45,509 nt of DNA from Paenibacillus artemisiicola (GCF_017652985.1 NZ_JAGGDJ010000045.1:1-45509); one strand, 5' to 3'. Positions 1 to 8,786 are shown, counted from the stretch's first letter. The notes: generated by a model from the letters alone, not told the origin. A program made the numbers and translations.

Positions 1-51
1 GAGGCCGCTCGCGGGATCCCCGCAGCGGCCCGGGCTTCGCGCCGGCGCGCC

Positions 52-2943
52 ATGCGCCTCGCGCTGCGCCCCGCCCTCGCGGCGCTGCTGCTCGCGGGCG
101 CCCCGGCGGCCGCGGCTTCGCCCGCCTCGGGGGCCGCTCCCGCGGCCCCGCCGCCTGCGGCGGCGACGGACGGCCCCGGTGGGTCTGCCGTCCCGGTTCA
201 GGCCGCCGGCGGCGGCCGCGATGAGCCGCAGCCGACGGCCTGGCTCATCAAGTGGCGCGACCCCGCGCAGGCGAAGCCGCTGCCGGGCACGCGCATGCTG
301 CGCCGCCTGGCGCTGCCGGGGGCGGCGGTGGACGTGGTCCGCCCCGCGGATGCCGGGGCGGACGCGGACGCGTGGCTCCTCGGGCTGCGCAGCCGGCCGG
401 AGATCGCCTACGCGCAGCCGGTCGGCGCCGTCCGGATGCTCGCGGCCGAGCCGGCCCCGAATGATCCGGAGCTGCCGAAGCAGCAGTACCTGGCGCAAAT
501 CGGCGCCCGGGACGCGTGGACCAAGGTGCACGATCAGACCGATCTGACGATCGCGCTCATCGATACCGGCGTAGACTTGAATCATCCCGATTTGAAAGAC
601 AATTTGGTACCCGGCACGAACCTCGTGTCGCCGGGCAAGCCGCCGGAGGACGACAACGGCCACGGCACCGCGGTGGCCGGCGTCATCGCCGGCGAAGGCA
701 ATAACAAGGCGGGCATAACCGGCATTCTCTGGCATGCCCGGATCATGCCGGTCAAGGCGCTCGACGCCGACGGCTACGGCGACGAGGAACGGCTCGGCGA
801 GGCGATTACCTACGCCGTCGACCACGGCGCGCGCATTCTGGTGCTCTCGGTCGGCCTCTACCGGTATTCGCCGTATTTGAAAGACGTGACGGCTTACGCG
901 GAATCGAAAGGGGCGCTGCTGGTCGCGGCGAGCGGCAACGACGGCGGAACGCTAGGGACCAAAGCGAAGGTGAAGTACCCGGCCGCCTATCCCACGGTGC
1001 TGGCGGTAGCCGGCGCCACGGCGGCCGGCGCGCCGGAGACGCGGTCGAACGCGGGTCCGGAGATCGACGTCGCCGCTCCGTGGAGCGTCTATACGACCGC
1101 GGTCGGCGGCGGCTATAAGCAGGAGCAGGGCACGTCCATGGCCGCGCCGCAGGCGGCCGCGGCGGCGGCGCTCGTTTGGGCGCTGCATCCGGGTTACAAA
1201 CCGTATCAGGTGCGCGCCCTGCTTCGCCAGTCGGCGAAGGACATCGGCAGCCCGGGGTTTGATAACCTCAGCGGCTACGGCCTGCTGCGGATCGACAAGG
1301 CCGTCGCGGCGGCGCTGCGGCCGGACGCCTACGAACCGAACGACGACCGCCAGAGCGCGAAGCTGTTTCCGCTCGGCAAGCAGATCGCCGCGGAGCTGAG
1401 CGGCGGCAAGGACGCGGACTGGTTCCGCGTCGAAGCGCCGTACGACGGCACGGTCGCGATTCGGGTGCAGAGCCTGCCCGCCGCGGGAGAGAGCGCCCCG
1501 ACGCTGCGCGTGACGCATGCCGGCGACGCCTCGCCCGGAGGAACGCAGGATACGAAGCTCGGCAACCAAACGGTGGAATGGCGCGTCAAGAAAGGGCGGA
1601 ACGATTTCGCGGTGCGGCTGTTCGACGGGGCGAGCAAGCAGCGGCTGGCTTACCTGCTGACCTCCTCCTTCGAAATCGCGCCGGATGCGTACGAAGTGAA
1701 CGACAAGCCGTATCAGGCCTATACGCTGCCGCCTAGGTCGCAGCGGGTCGAGGGGAACTTCCACCAGACGAACGACGAGGATTGGTACGCGATCCGCTTC
1801 GAGACCGGGGGGACGCTCAAGCTGTCGGCGACGGCGGACTCGGCGCGGGCGGACCTGGGGCTCGCCTACGAACGGCAGGGCGGCACGCTGCTCGAGGAAG
1901 ACGAGAACGGCGAAGGGGAAGGCGAAGCCTCCCCGCCGATCAACGTGACGCCGGGCACGTATTATATTCGCGTGCGGAATGCCATCTCGGCCCAGGCCAG
2001 CCCCGTTCCGGCGCAGTACGCGCTGAACGTGCAGTTCGCGACGCGGCACGCGGATCCCAACGAGCCGAACGACAAAACGTACCAGGCGACCAACGTCTCG
2101 CCGGGCTCCGGCTACTCCGGGGTGATCGGCAAAGCGGGCGACGCGGATTGGTATCAGCTCCGGATCGCCGGCGAGCGGCTGACGACGCTGCGGATCGGCG
2201 GCATTCCGGCGGGCATCGTCATGAAGGCGGAGCTGTTCGATAAGCGGCAGCAGCCGCTCTACGCGCTGAAGTCGTCGCCGGGAGCCGCGTCGATGTCCCG
2301 GGAGAAGGTGCTGGCGGCCGGCTTGTATTACATCAAGGTGACCGCGAGCGCCCCGTTCGACAAGCAGTATTACGGGCTCCGGGTCACGGCCGAGACGCTG
2401 GTCGCCGGCTTTCGCGACATCGGCGGCCATTGGGCCGAGTCGGCGGTCGCGGCGCTCCGGCAGCGGGGCATCGTCGGCGGAAGCGGGGATTACCGGTTCG
2501 AGCCGGACCGGCCCGTCAGCCGGGCGGAAGCGGTGTCGATGCTGACGCGGGCGATCGCGCCTGCCGCGGGCGCCGCGCGCGCGCCGGCTTTCCGCGACGT
2601 CGGCGCGGGCCACTGGGCGTACGCGGCGGTCGCGAACGCGTCGCGCGCCGGCTGGATCGGCGGCTATCCGAACGGAACGTTCGGACCCGGACGCCCGATC
2701 TCGCGCGAAGAGATGGCCGTCGCGCTGCTGCGCGCGCTGAACGTGCGGACCGCGCGGCCGGGCGGTCCGGTCTTCGCCGACGTGCCGGCGGACCGATGGT
2801 CGTCGCCGGCCGTCGCCGCCGCCAAACGGCTCGGGCTGATGGGCGGCTACGCCGGCGGACGGTTCGAGCCGGAGCGATCCGCGACCCGGGCCGAATTCGC
2901 CGCGGTGCTGCTGCGGGCGCTCAACGCCGGGAATATAGGATAG
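52..2943 (+). CDS. SLH-anchored subtilisin-like (S8) serine protease
   Basis: Secreted S8 peptidase expected to be held on the cell surface by SLH domains. Residues 1-22 form a short Ala/Leu-rich signal peptide, followed by an Ala/Pro-rich stretch and a propeptide-like region (about 60-130). The catalytic triad is visible: Asp171 (ALIDTGVD), His204 (NGHGTAVAG) and Ser362 (GTSMAAP), with oxyanion Asn296 (ASGND). Three pre-peptidase C-terminal (PPC) repeats start near residues 424, 544 and 667 (PDAYEPND, PDAYEVND, ADPNEPND, each with a DxDW motif). Three SLH repeats start near 786, 846 and 907, with SRAE, SREE and TRAE motifs. The reading frame stays open to base 1 and no Shine-Dalgarno sequence precedes ATG 52, so the true start may lie left of the window. 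Position 52 is chosen because the signal peptide begins there. Its substrate is unknown. Anchoring would depend on the CsaB encoded at 18877-20031. Confidence 0.9.
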   Translation: MRLALRPALAALLLAGAPAAAASPASGAAPAAPPPAAATDGPGGSAVPVQAAGGGRDEPQPTAWLIKWRDPAQAKPLPGTRMLRRLALPGAAVDVVRPADAGADADAWLLGLRSRPEIAYAQPVGAVRMLAAEPAPNDPELPKQQYLAQIGARDAWTKVHDQTDLTIALIDTGVDLNHPDLKDNLVPGTNLVSPGKPPEDDNGHGTAVAGVIAGEGNNKAGITGILWHARIMPVKALDADGYGDEERLGEAITYAVDHGARILVLSVGLYRYSPYLKDVTAYAESKGALLVAASGNDGGTLGTKAKVKYPAAYPTVLAVAGATAAGAPETRSNAGPEIDVAAPWSVYTTAVGGGYKQEQGTSMAAPQAAAAAALVWALHPGYKPYQVRALLRQSAKDIGSPGFDNLSGYGLLRIDKAVAAALRPDAYEPNDDRQSAKLFPLGKQIAAELSGGKDADWFRVEAPYDGTVAIRVQSLPAAGESAPTLRVTHAGDASPGGTQDTKLGNQTVEWRVKKGRNDFAVRLFDGASKQRLAYLLTSSFEIAPDAYEVNDKPYQAYTLPPRSQRVEGNFHQTNDEDWYAIRFETGGTLKLSATADSARADLGLAYERQGGTLLEEDENGEGEGEASPPINVTPGTYYIRVRNAISAQASPVPAQYALNVQFATRHADPNEPNDKTYQATNVSPGSGYSGVIGKAGDADWYQLRIAGERLTTLRIGGIPAGIVMKAELFDKRQQPLYALKSSPGAASMSREKVLAAGLYYIKVTASAPFDKQYYGLRVTAETLVAGFRDIGGHWAESAVAALRQRGIVGGSGDYRFEPDRPVSRAEAVSMLTRAIAPAAGAARAPAFRDVGAGHWAYAAVANASRAGWIGGYPNGTFGPGRPISREEMAVALLRALNVRTARPGGPVFADVPADRWSSPAVAAAKRLGLMGGYAGGRFEPERSATRAEFAAVLLRALNAGNIG

Positions 2944-2960
2944 AATAGGGAGTCATGAAC

Positions 2961-3206
2961 ATGGATCAAATCGCCGCAACGGCAGGCATGCATGCCTTAA
3001 TGTCGATCGTCATCGAGCTGTTCAGCATCGCGCTGGCCTGGGTCGCGCTGCAGGAGCTGAAATGGGACACGATCCTGAAGCGTCCGCGCGGAGGGCAGGC
3101 CCGTTTGCTGCAGATCATCCTGTCGGTCGTGCTCGGCCACGGGTTCGCGTCTTTCGTGCTGGCTTACTGGAACTGGTCGGGTCTGCTCAAGGGCATTGTC
3201 GAATAA
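2961..3206 (+). CDS. DUF1146 family small membrane protein (YwzB-like)
   Basis: A protein of about 81 residues with two hydrophobic segments (about 9-31 and 50-71) separated by a basic loop (LKRPRGGQ). This is the size and layout of the DUF1146/YwzB family, which lies just upstream of murAA in bacilli, so the synteny agrees. The molecular function is unknown. Two in-frame ATGs exist, at 2955 and 2961. The AGGGAG at 2947-2952 is only 2 nt from the first but 8 nt from the second, so 2961 is preferred. The gene starts about 17 bp after the protease stop and could be cotranscribed with it. Confidence 0.75.
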   Translation: MDQIAATAGMHALMSIVIELFSIALAWVALQELKWDTILKRPRGGQARLLQIILSVVLGHGFASFVLAYWNWSGLLKGIVE

Positions 3207-3332
3207 CAACCCGGAAACATGTAAACAATGGGGAATAGATAACGGTCCGAAAGTCGAAATCGCTTGCGAATGCTATAAAAATGGGCCAAAAATAGGTCGA
3301 ATATCCGCTTTTCGACAGGCATAAAATAACGC

Positions 3333-3362
3333 TTGTCGATTCCTGTAAGCGGATGGTAAGAT
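3333..3362 (+). promoter_or_regulatory. candidate vegetative promoter for murA
   Basis: TTGTCG (3333-3338) and TAAGAT (3357-3362) are separated by 18 nt, each matching the sigma-A consensus at four of six positions, about 75 bp before the murA start. An alternative extended -10 (TGCTATAAA, 3271-3279) lies further upstream. Neither is strong, and the choice between them is uncertain. Confidence 0.3.
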
Positions 3363-3438
3363 GTAGGTTGGGTACGGATCATGGTACCAAATATTTCCTC
3401 AATTAAAAGAATCTACTGCACGCGGAGGGAAACCTAAG

Positions 3439-4851
3439 ATGAGCAAAATAATCGTCCGCGGCGGCAAGCGACTATCCGGAACTGTCCGCGTAAGCGGCGC
3501 AAAAAACGCCGTACTGCCGATTCTCGCTGCCACGTTACTCGCCCAGAATGGCGAAAGCGTCATTCATGACGTACCTTATCTCGATGATGTCGTGACCCTT
3601 CAACAAGTGCTTTCCGCGCTTGGCGGAAAGCTGACATATGATAATGAGACCATGCGCATTTCCGCTGAACGGCTCGTATCGTTCGAGGCCCCGTACGAAT
3701 GGGTGCGCAAGATGCGCGCTTCGTTCCTCGTCATGGGTCCGCTTCTGGCCCGCCTCGGCCGTGCCCGCATCGCCCTTCCCGGCGGATGCGCCATCGGCAC
3801 CCGCCCGATCGACCAGCATCTCAAAGGCTTCGAAGCGATGGGCGCGGAGATCGTGCTCGGCCAAGGCTTCATCGAAGCCCGCTCCGAAGGCAAGCTGAAG
3901 GGCGCCAAGATCTATCTGGACGTCGCCAGCGTCGGCGCCACGGAGAACATCATGATGGCGGCCGCGCTCGCGGAAGGCACCACCACGATCGAGAACGCGG
4001 CGAAGGAGCCGGAGATCGTGGATCTGGCCAACTACCTGAACGCCATGGGCGCGATCGTCCGCGGGGCAGGTACGGGCGTCATTCGCATCGAAGGCGTCGA
4101 TACGCTCAGCGGCGTAGCGCATACCGTTATCCCCGACCGCGTGGAAGCGGGTACTTATATGATCGCGGCGGCCATGACCGGCGGCGACGTGCACATCGAG
4201 GGCGCGATCGGCGACCATCTGGCGCCCGTGATTTCGAAGCTGCAAGAGATGGGCGTCGGCGTCGTCGAGACCGACAGCGGCATCCGCGTCACGGCGGCCA
4301 AGCGGCTGAAGTCCGTGGACGTCAAGACGCTGCCGTATCCGGGCTTCCCGACCGACATGCAGTCCCAGATGATGGCGCTGCTGATGATTTCGGACGGCAC
4401 GAGCATCGTGACGGAGACGGTATTCGAGAACCGGTTCATGCACGTGGAAGAGTTCCAGAAGATGAACGCGCATATTAAGGTGGACGGCCGTACCGCGATC
4501 GTGACCGGCGGCACGCAGCTGACCGGCGCGAAAGTCACGGCGACCGATCTGCGCGCCGGAGCGGCGCTCGTCTGCGCGGCGCTCTGCGCGGACGGCGAAA
4601 GCGAGATCAACGGCATCCATCACGTGGATCGCGGGTATGTCGACATTACGGGCAAGCTGGCGGCGTTGGGCGCGGACATTTACCGCGACGAAGACGCGGA
4701 AGCGGCCCAACCGCTCTACGCCAAGGTGCTGGAAGGCGTAGCCGCGGTGCTCGAAGAGCCGGAACCGGCGATCGTGGCGGCGCGAACGCAAGAGCCGGCC
4801 AAGCGGGAGAAGGAACTGCCCCGGATCAAGGCGCAGCCGACATGGGCCTAA
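3439..4851 (+). CDS. murA: UDP-N-acetylglucosamine 1-carboxyvinyltransferase (MurAA type)
   Basis: First committed step of peptidoglycan synthesis in the cytoplasm: transfer of enolpyruvate from PEP to UDP-GlcNAc. Diagnostic residues are present: Lys22-Asn23 (SGAKNA), the PEP-binding and fosfomycin-target cysteine Cys117 in the loop GGCAIGTRPIDQHL, and Asp306 in FPTDMQSQ. The start has AGGGA about 10 nt upstream. The location between ywzB and spoIID matches B. subtilis murAA rather than murAB. At 470 residues it is 35-50 residues longer than most MurA proteins. The extra part is a charged, Glu/Pro/Lys-rich tail after about residue 432, with no recognisable domain. A strong terminator follows, separating it from spoIID. 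Confidence 0.97.
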   Translation: MSKIIVRGGKRLSGTVRVSGAKNAVLPILAATLLAQNGESVIHDVPYLDDVVTLQQVLSALGGKLTYDNETMRISAERLVSFEAPYEWVRKMRASFLVMGPLLARLGRARIALPGGCAIGTRPIDQHLKGFEAMGAEIVLGQGFIEARSEGKLKGAKIYLDVASVGATENIMMAAALAEGTTTIENAAKEPEIVDLANYLNAMGAIVRGAGTGVIRIEGVDTLSGVAHTVIPDRVEAGTYMIAAAMTGGDVHIEGAIGDHLAPVISKLQEMGVGVVETDSGIRVTAAKRLKSVDVKTLPYPGFPTDMQSQMMALLMISDGTSIVTETVFENRFMHVEEFQKMNAHIKVDGRTAIVTGGTQLTGAKVTATDLRAGAALVCAALCADGESEINGIHHVDRGYVDITGKLAALGADIYRDEDAEAAQPLYAKVLEGVAAVLEEPEPAIVAARTQEPAKREKELPRIKAQPTWA

Positions 4852-4871
4852 ACCCTCCGCATACCAAGAGA

Positions 4872-4917
4872 CCCTATTTTCACTTCTCTTTCGGGAGAAG
4901 CGAAAATAGGGTTTTTT
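4872..4917 (+). terminator. Rho-independent terminator after murA
   Basis: A 17-bp stem (4872-4888 with 4895-4911, one mismatch) and a 6-nt loop are followed by six T (4912-4917). It is placed 20 bp after the murA stop. Confidence 0.93.
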
Positions 4918-4960
4918 GCGCTTCTCGCGCCCGACAGACCCTGCTGCGGCCCTATTCGCG

Positions 4961-4990
4961 GTACTATCCTATCTTTTCGATTCATAGACT
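4961..4990 (+). promoter_or_regulatory. candidate sigma-E promoter of spoIID
   Basis: CATAGACT (4983-4990) resembles the sigma-E -10 (CATACaCT type), with a weak -35 match (GTACTAT, 4961-4967) and a 15-nt spacer. B. subtilis spoIID is a known sigma-E gene. The -35 similarity is modest. Confidence 0.35.
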
Positions 4991-5044
4991 GTAGTAGGCG
5001 GGAAGGAAAGACCCTAGAATCGAAAGCCGCGAAAGGAGCCGCGC

Positions 5045-6226
5045 ATGAAACGGGCAAGATGGAGGACGGGAAGCTCTTATCGTCGTCGATTATGGACAAG
5101 GGGCTGGTGGTTCGGATTTCTGTGGGGGCTGCTGCTCGTGCTTCTCGTGAAGGCGGGAATCCACTGGCTGACGCCGAACGCGGCTGCGCCTGAGCGTAAA
5201 GAAGCGCAATTGGCCGTGTCGGAATCGGCGAGGCCCGATCAAGAGGCCGATACGGCCGCGCCGGCGCCGCGGGACGGCTCGAACGCCGGGAGCGGGCCGC
5301 AGGGGGATGTGCCGGCCTCCGCCGGCGCCGAAACGGCGGACAAGCAGCTGAAGAAGCTGAGCGCGTACGACCGGCTGTGGGTATCGGTGTACCTCACGAA
5401 GGACAAGCGTATCGAACATATGCCGATCGAGCTCTACGTGCGCGGAGTGCTGGCCAGTGAAATGCCGGTCGACTTCGAGCTGGAAGCGCTCAAGGCGCAG
5501 GCCATCGCCGCCCGCACGTACATTTACCGGAGGCTGCTGACCGGAGACCGAAGCGGACTGAGCGGCGAGCGGGAGAAGGAAGCGGACGTGGACGATACCG
5601 TTATGAATCAGGCCTATCTCTCGCTGAGCGCCCTGCTGAATCGATGGAGCGGGAACGAGAAGGACGCGAACCTGGGCAAGCTGAACGAAGCGGTGGAGCA
5701 AACGAAGGGGCTGATCGTTACATACGGCGGGCAGCCGATCGAGGCGTCGTTCTTCTCCACGAGCAACGGCTATACGGAGAACGCGTCGGATTATTGGAAT
5801 CTCGACCTGCCGTACCTGCGCTGCGTGGCCAGCCCGTGGGACAAGGCGCTCTCGCCGAAGTACGAGCAAACCGTGACGATGAAGCTGAAGGACGCGGCCG
5901 CGAAGCTGGGCCTGACGACGAACGAGGTCCGGAGCATGCGGATCGGGAGCACGACGCCCGGCGACCGGGTGAAGGACGTTCGAGCGGGCGGCGCGACGCT
6001 GACCGGTAGAGAGATTCGCGAGAAACTGTCTCTCGCTTCTTCCGATTTCTCGTGGACGATCGACGGGAATGAGATATCTATCACGACGAAAGGCTACGGC
6101 CACGGCGTCGGCATGAGCCAGTGGGGCGCGGACGGTATGGCCAAGGAAGGCGCAACGGCGCGGGAAATCCTGGCGCACTACTATACGGGCACGAAAATCG
6201 TGCAGGCTTCCGGCGTGCTAGACTAG
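5045..6226 (+). CDS. spoIID: stage II sporulation protein D (peptidoglycan lytic transglycosylase)
   Basis: Membrane-anchored enzyme of the engulfment machinery (SpoIID-SpoIIP-SpoIIM), which cleaves denuded glycan strands of the septal wall in the mother cell. An N-terminal membrane segment (about residues 18-38) is followed by a low-complexity linker (about 50-105) and the SpoIID domain. Visible signatures are the catalytic-type Glu139 in the ASEMP motif, the KAQAIAARTY segment, SFFSTSNGYTE, and the C-terminal GYGHGVGMSQWGA motif. AAGGAG (5033-5038) is 6 nt from ATG 5045. At 393 residues it is somewhat longer than the B. subtilis protein (about 343), mainly through the linker. It lies between murA and spoIIQ as in other bacilli. 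The candidate sigma-E promoter upstream fits mother-cell expression. Confidence 0.96.
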   Translation: MKRARWRTGSSYRRRLWTRGWWFGFLWGLLLVLLVKAGIHWLTPNAAAPERKEAQLAVSESARPDQEADTAAPAPRDGSNAGSGPQGDVPASAGAETADKQLKKLSAYDRLWVSVYLTKDKRIEHMPIELYVRGVLASEMPVDFELEALKAQAIAARTYIYRRLLTGDRSGLSGEREKEADVDDTVMNQAYLSLSALLNRWSGNEKDANLGKLNEAVEQTKGLIVTYGGQPIEASFFSTSNGYTENASDYWNLDLPYLRCVASPWDKALSPKYEQTVTMKLKDAAAKLGLTTNEVRSMRIGSTTPGDRVKDVRAGGATLTGREIREKLSLASSDFSWTIDGNEISITTKGYGHGVGMSQWGADGMAKEGATAREILAHYYTGTKIVQASGVLD

Positions 6227-6273
6227 CGCGAACCGTCTAGTTCTAACAATCTCAAAAAATGTCAATCCCTCAC

Positions 6274-6302
6274 GTATAAACTGCTAGGTTGTGGCAACAA
6301 TG
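6274..6302 (+). promoter_or_regulatory. sigma-F promoter of spoIIQ
   Basis: GTATA (6274-6278), a 14-nt spacer, and GGCAACAATG (6293-6302), which closely fits the sigma-F pattern (GywTA / GGnrAnAnTw). It sits 20 bp before the spoIIQ start. spoIIQ is the classic forespore sigma-F gene in B. subtilis. Confidence 0.7.
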
Positions 6303-6322
6303 GCTAGTGAGGTGATCGAACA

Positions 6323-7075
6323 ATGAGTGATAACAAATCAAAGTTCAATGAAGAAGCTCCCAAAAACGTTCTGGGAGGCAACGCCGTCAAACCGTCTGCG
6401 TGGAGAAAACTGATGGCAAAAAAATGGGCAGCACCATCAGCGTTTCTGGCCGCCGCAGCAATCATCGTAACCTTAATGTGGCTCTATGGGGGAGCCGGGG
6501 AGACAGATAAACCGGCCAGCACGACCGTAGATACCACGCAAGGGGTAACGGATGAGCAAACGCTCGACGAGCAGCCGCCGGCGGATACCGACAAGGCGAT
6601 TCAGCAATCGGCAAGCGAAGTCATGAAATGGCCGGCCGACAAGAGCCAGCTCGACGTCGTGGCGCCGTTCTATGACGCCAAAGCCAGCAACGACGACCGC
6701 CTGGCCGCTTGGGTCGACGGTCCGGACAACACGCTCGTTCCGAACATGGGCGTCGACCTCGGCAAAGACGACAAGTCCTTCGACGTTACGGCAGCCCTGA
6801 GCGGCGTCGTTACCGTCTCCGAGAAAAACCCGGTCAACGGCAACGTGGTCCAAATCAAGCACGCCGACGGGCTCGTCACGATCTACAACAGCCTGAGCGA
6901 CGTGCAGGTCAAAGTCGGCGACGAAGTGAAGCAGGGCGACGCGATCGCCAAAGCGGGCCGCAGCGAGCTGGAGAAGGACCTCGGCGTCCATCTGCACTTC
7001 GAAGTGCGCAAGGACGGCAAGCCGGTCAACCCGTCCACGCTGATCGAAACCGCGAGCGCGGACGCGCAGCAATAA
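6323..7075 (+). CDS. spoIIQ: stage II sporulation protein Q (degenerate M23/LytM-fold protein)
   Basis: Forespore membrane protein that pairs across the intermembrane space with SpoIIIAH during engulfment and channel formation. A single membrane segment spans about residues 34-55, followed by a linker and a LytM/M23 domain (about 105-245). The M23 zinc motif HxxxD is altered: Asn141 replaces the first His in NMGVD, while Asp145 and the HLHFE motif (His223, His225) remain. The usual YGHL motif reads YNSL. A pseudo-enzyme is therefore likely, as known for B. subtilis SpoIIQ, which also lacks the first zinc ligand. GAGGTGATC (6309-6317) precedes ATG 6323. The promoter is of sigma-F type, and a terminator follows 40 bp downstream. 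The gene forms its own transcription unit. Confidence 0.92.
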   Translation: MSDNKSKFNEEAPKNVLGGNAVKPSAWRKLMAKKWAAPSAFLAAAAIIVTLMWLYGGAGETDKPASTTVDTTQGVTDEQTLDEQPPADTDKAIQQSASEVMKWPADKSQLDVVAPFYDAKASNDDRLAAWVDGPDNTLVPNMGVDLGKDDKSFDVTAALSGVVTVSEKNPVNGNVVQIKHADGLVTIYNSLSDVQVKVGDEVKQGDAIAKAGRSELEKDLGVHLHFEVRKDGKPVNPSTLIETASADAQQ

Positions 7076-7114
7076 GCAATCTCGGCAAGGCGGCAACCGG
7101 CCGCGAACCCTTCC

Positions 7115-7143
7115 GAAGGCAGGTATTTCCTGCCTTCTTTTTT
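7115..7143 (+). terminator. terminator after spoIIQ
   Basis: A perfect 9-bp stem (7115-7123 with 7129-7137) and a 5-nt loop, followed by six T. Confidence 0.9.
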
Positions 7144-7205
7144 GCGTTCCGGGGACTTGTTTGAAAATAATCGCAATTCTTGGGCTTGTCACGCTTGGAC
7201 ATAAA

Positions 7206-7233
7206 GAATATATACCCGTACCCCTCATATAAT
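7206..7233 (+). promoter_or_regulatory. sigma-E promoter of spoIIID
   Basis: GAATATA (7206-7212), a 13-nt spacer and CATATAAT (7226-7233) match the sigma-E consensus (kmATATT / CATACAnT) well. It lies 33 bp before the spoIIID GTG start. spoIIID is sigma-E dependent in B. subtilis. Confidence 0.65.
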
Positions 7234-7266
7234 GTACCAAACTATCTCGAGTAGGGAGGCGGGAGC

Positions 7267-7554
7267 GTGCACGATTACATCAAAGAACGGACCATAAAAA
7301 TCGGCCGTTGCATCGTCGAGACGAAGCATACGGTACGGACGATCGCAAAAGAATTCGGCGTCTCCAAGAGCACGGTGCACAAGGATTTGACCGAGCGGTT
7401 GCCGGAGATCAATCCCGATCTGGCGGACCAGGTGAAGCACATCCTGGAATACCACAAATCGATCCGGCACCTTAGGGGAGGAGAAGCCACCAAGATCAAG
7501 TATAAGAAGAGCTCCGGACGCAAGCGCGAAGTCCTTGCCGCGGCAAAATCGTAA
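7267..7554 (+). CDS. spoIIID: sporulation transcriptional regulator SpoIIID
   Basis: Mother-cell DNA-binding regulator that tunes the sigma-E regulon and prepares for sigma-K. At 95 residues it is almost identical to B. subtilis SpoIIID in the first 75. The helix-turn-helix is visible at about 23-43 (TIAKEFGVSKSTVHKDL), followed by RLPEINPDL and the HKSIRHLRGGEAT segment. The start is GTG 7267: GGGAGG at 7254-7259 lies 7 nt upstream, and the encoded N-terminus MHDYIKERTIKIG matches the family. The basic C-terminal tail (KKSSGRKRE) differs from B. subtilis. Its own sigma-E promoter lies upstream, and mbl follows in the same orientation. Confidence 0.98.
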   Translation: MHDYIKERTIKIGRCIVETKHTVRTIAKEFGVSKSTVHKDLTERLPEINPDLADQVKHILEYHKSIRHLRGGEATKIKYKKSSGRKREVLAAAKS

Positions 7555-7564
7555 GCGATTTTTT
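7545..7564 (+). terminator. short terminator-like hairpin over the spoIIID stop codon
   Basis: A 7-bp stem, 7545-7551 paired with 7556-7562, has the TAA stop in its loop and a run of six T (7559-7564). It is short, so termination may be partial and allow some readthrough to mbl. Confidence 0.4.
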
Positions 7565-7658
7565 CTACAAAAATAGAGGATTTTCGTACCCTTCAGCGAA
7601 TACTATACGGGATGTGGATTGCACTCGACTATTATTCGCGCTGGAGGACTTCAGACTT

Positions 7659-8669
7659 ATGTTTAGCAAGGATATCGGGATTGACTTGGGAACCGCAAAT
7701 GTGTCCATTCACGTGAGAGGGAAGGGCGTCGTCCTGGATGAGCCTTCGGTCGTGGCGATCGAAAGCGAAACCAAGCGCGTGCTTGCCGTGGGCGAAGAAG
7801 CGCATCGGATGGTAGGACGGACCCCTGGAAACATCATTGCCATCCGACCGCTTCGCGACGGCGTCATCGCCGATTTTGAGATTACGGAAATCATGCTGAA
7901 GGCCTTCATCGATCGCGTCGGCGGCCGTTCCTGGTACAGCCGCCCTCGCATCCTTATTTGCGCGCCGACGAACATCACGTCCGTCGAGCAAAAAGCGATC
8001 CGGGAGGCCGCGGAGCGCAGCGGCGCCAAGGACGTGTTCCTCGAGGAAGAACTGAAAGCGGCGGCCATCGGCGCCGGCATGGACATTTACCAGCCGAGCG
8101 GCAACATGGTCGTCGACATCGGCGGCGGCACGACGGACGTGGCGGTGCTCTCGATGGGCGACGTCGTCACCGCGTCGTCGATCAAAGTCGCGGGGGACAA
8201 GTTTGACGAGGCAATCTCCAAGTACATCAAAAACAAGTACAAGCTCCTGATCGGAGAACGGACAAGCGAGGACATCAAGATCAAGATCGGCACCGTGTAC
8301 GACAACGGATTCCGGGACGAGATCGATATCCGCGGGCGCGACATGGTAACGGGCCTGCCGCTGACCGTGACGATCTACTCGGAGGAAGTGCGCGAGGCGC
8401 TCTGGGAGCCGGTATCCTCCATCGTCTCGGCGGCCAAATCCGTGCTGGAACGGACGCCTCCGGAGCTGTCGGCGGACATCATCGACCGAGGCGTCATCCT
8501 GACGGGCGGCGGCGCGCTGCTGGGCGGTTTGGACGCGCTGCTCGCGGAAGAACTGAAGGTGCCGGTGCTCATCGCCGAAGATCCGATGCACTGCGTCGTG
8601 AAAGGGACAGGCCTGCTGCTTGACCATCTGGACCGCGCGCCTCGGCGGGCGGAAATCTCCAAGCGCTAG
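7659..8669 (+). CDS. mbl: MreB-family actin homologue (Mbl)
   Basis: Cytoskeletal actin-like ATPase that directs lateral wall synthesis at the cytoplasmic membrane. Actin-fold nucleotide motifs are clear: phosphate-1 DIGIDLGTANV (residues 5-15), phosphate-2 VVDIGGGTTDVAV, and adenosine motif ILTGGGALLGGL. Its position directly after spoIIID and before flhO identifies it as the mbl paralogue rather than mreB (usually with mreCD) or mreBH. GGAGGA (7643-7648) lies 10 nt before ATG 7659. The encoded MFSKDIGIDLG start agrees with Mbl. An upstream in-frame ATG at 7614 would add 15 unsupported residues and has no ribosome binding site. Product 336 residues, normal for the family. Confidence 0.95.
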   Translation: MFSKDIGIDLGTANVSIHVRGKGVVLDEPSVVAIESETKRVLAVGEEAHRMVGRTPGNIIAIRPLRDGVIADFEITEIMLKAFIDRVGGRSWYSRPRILICAPTNITSVEQKAIREAAERSGAKDVFLEEELKAAAIGAGMDIYQPSGNMVVDIGGGTTDVAVLSMGDVVTASSIKVAGDKFDEAISKYIKNKYKLLIGERTSEDIKIKIGTVYDNGFRDEIDIRGRDMVTGLPLTVTIYSEEVREALWEPVSSIVSAAKSVLERTPPELSADIIDRGVILTGGGALLGGLDALLAEELKVPVLIAEDPMHCVVKGTGLLLDHLDRAPRRAEISKR

Positions 8670-8786
8670 AATCGAGCCGTGCGAACGCGAATAGGCGGAA
8701 AGCCGGTGTTCGGGTAGGGCGCCGTAGGGGGGCGCGCCGAGGGGCGTCGGTCGCAGAATAGGTCTTAAGGCATAGCGGTCGTCTAT

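Noticed and set aside
952..2613. 553-codon minus-strand open frame in the protease gene
   Set aside because: Arg/Gly-rich shadow of a GC-rich gene with clear plus-strand domains.
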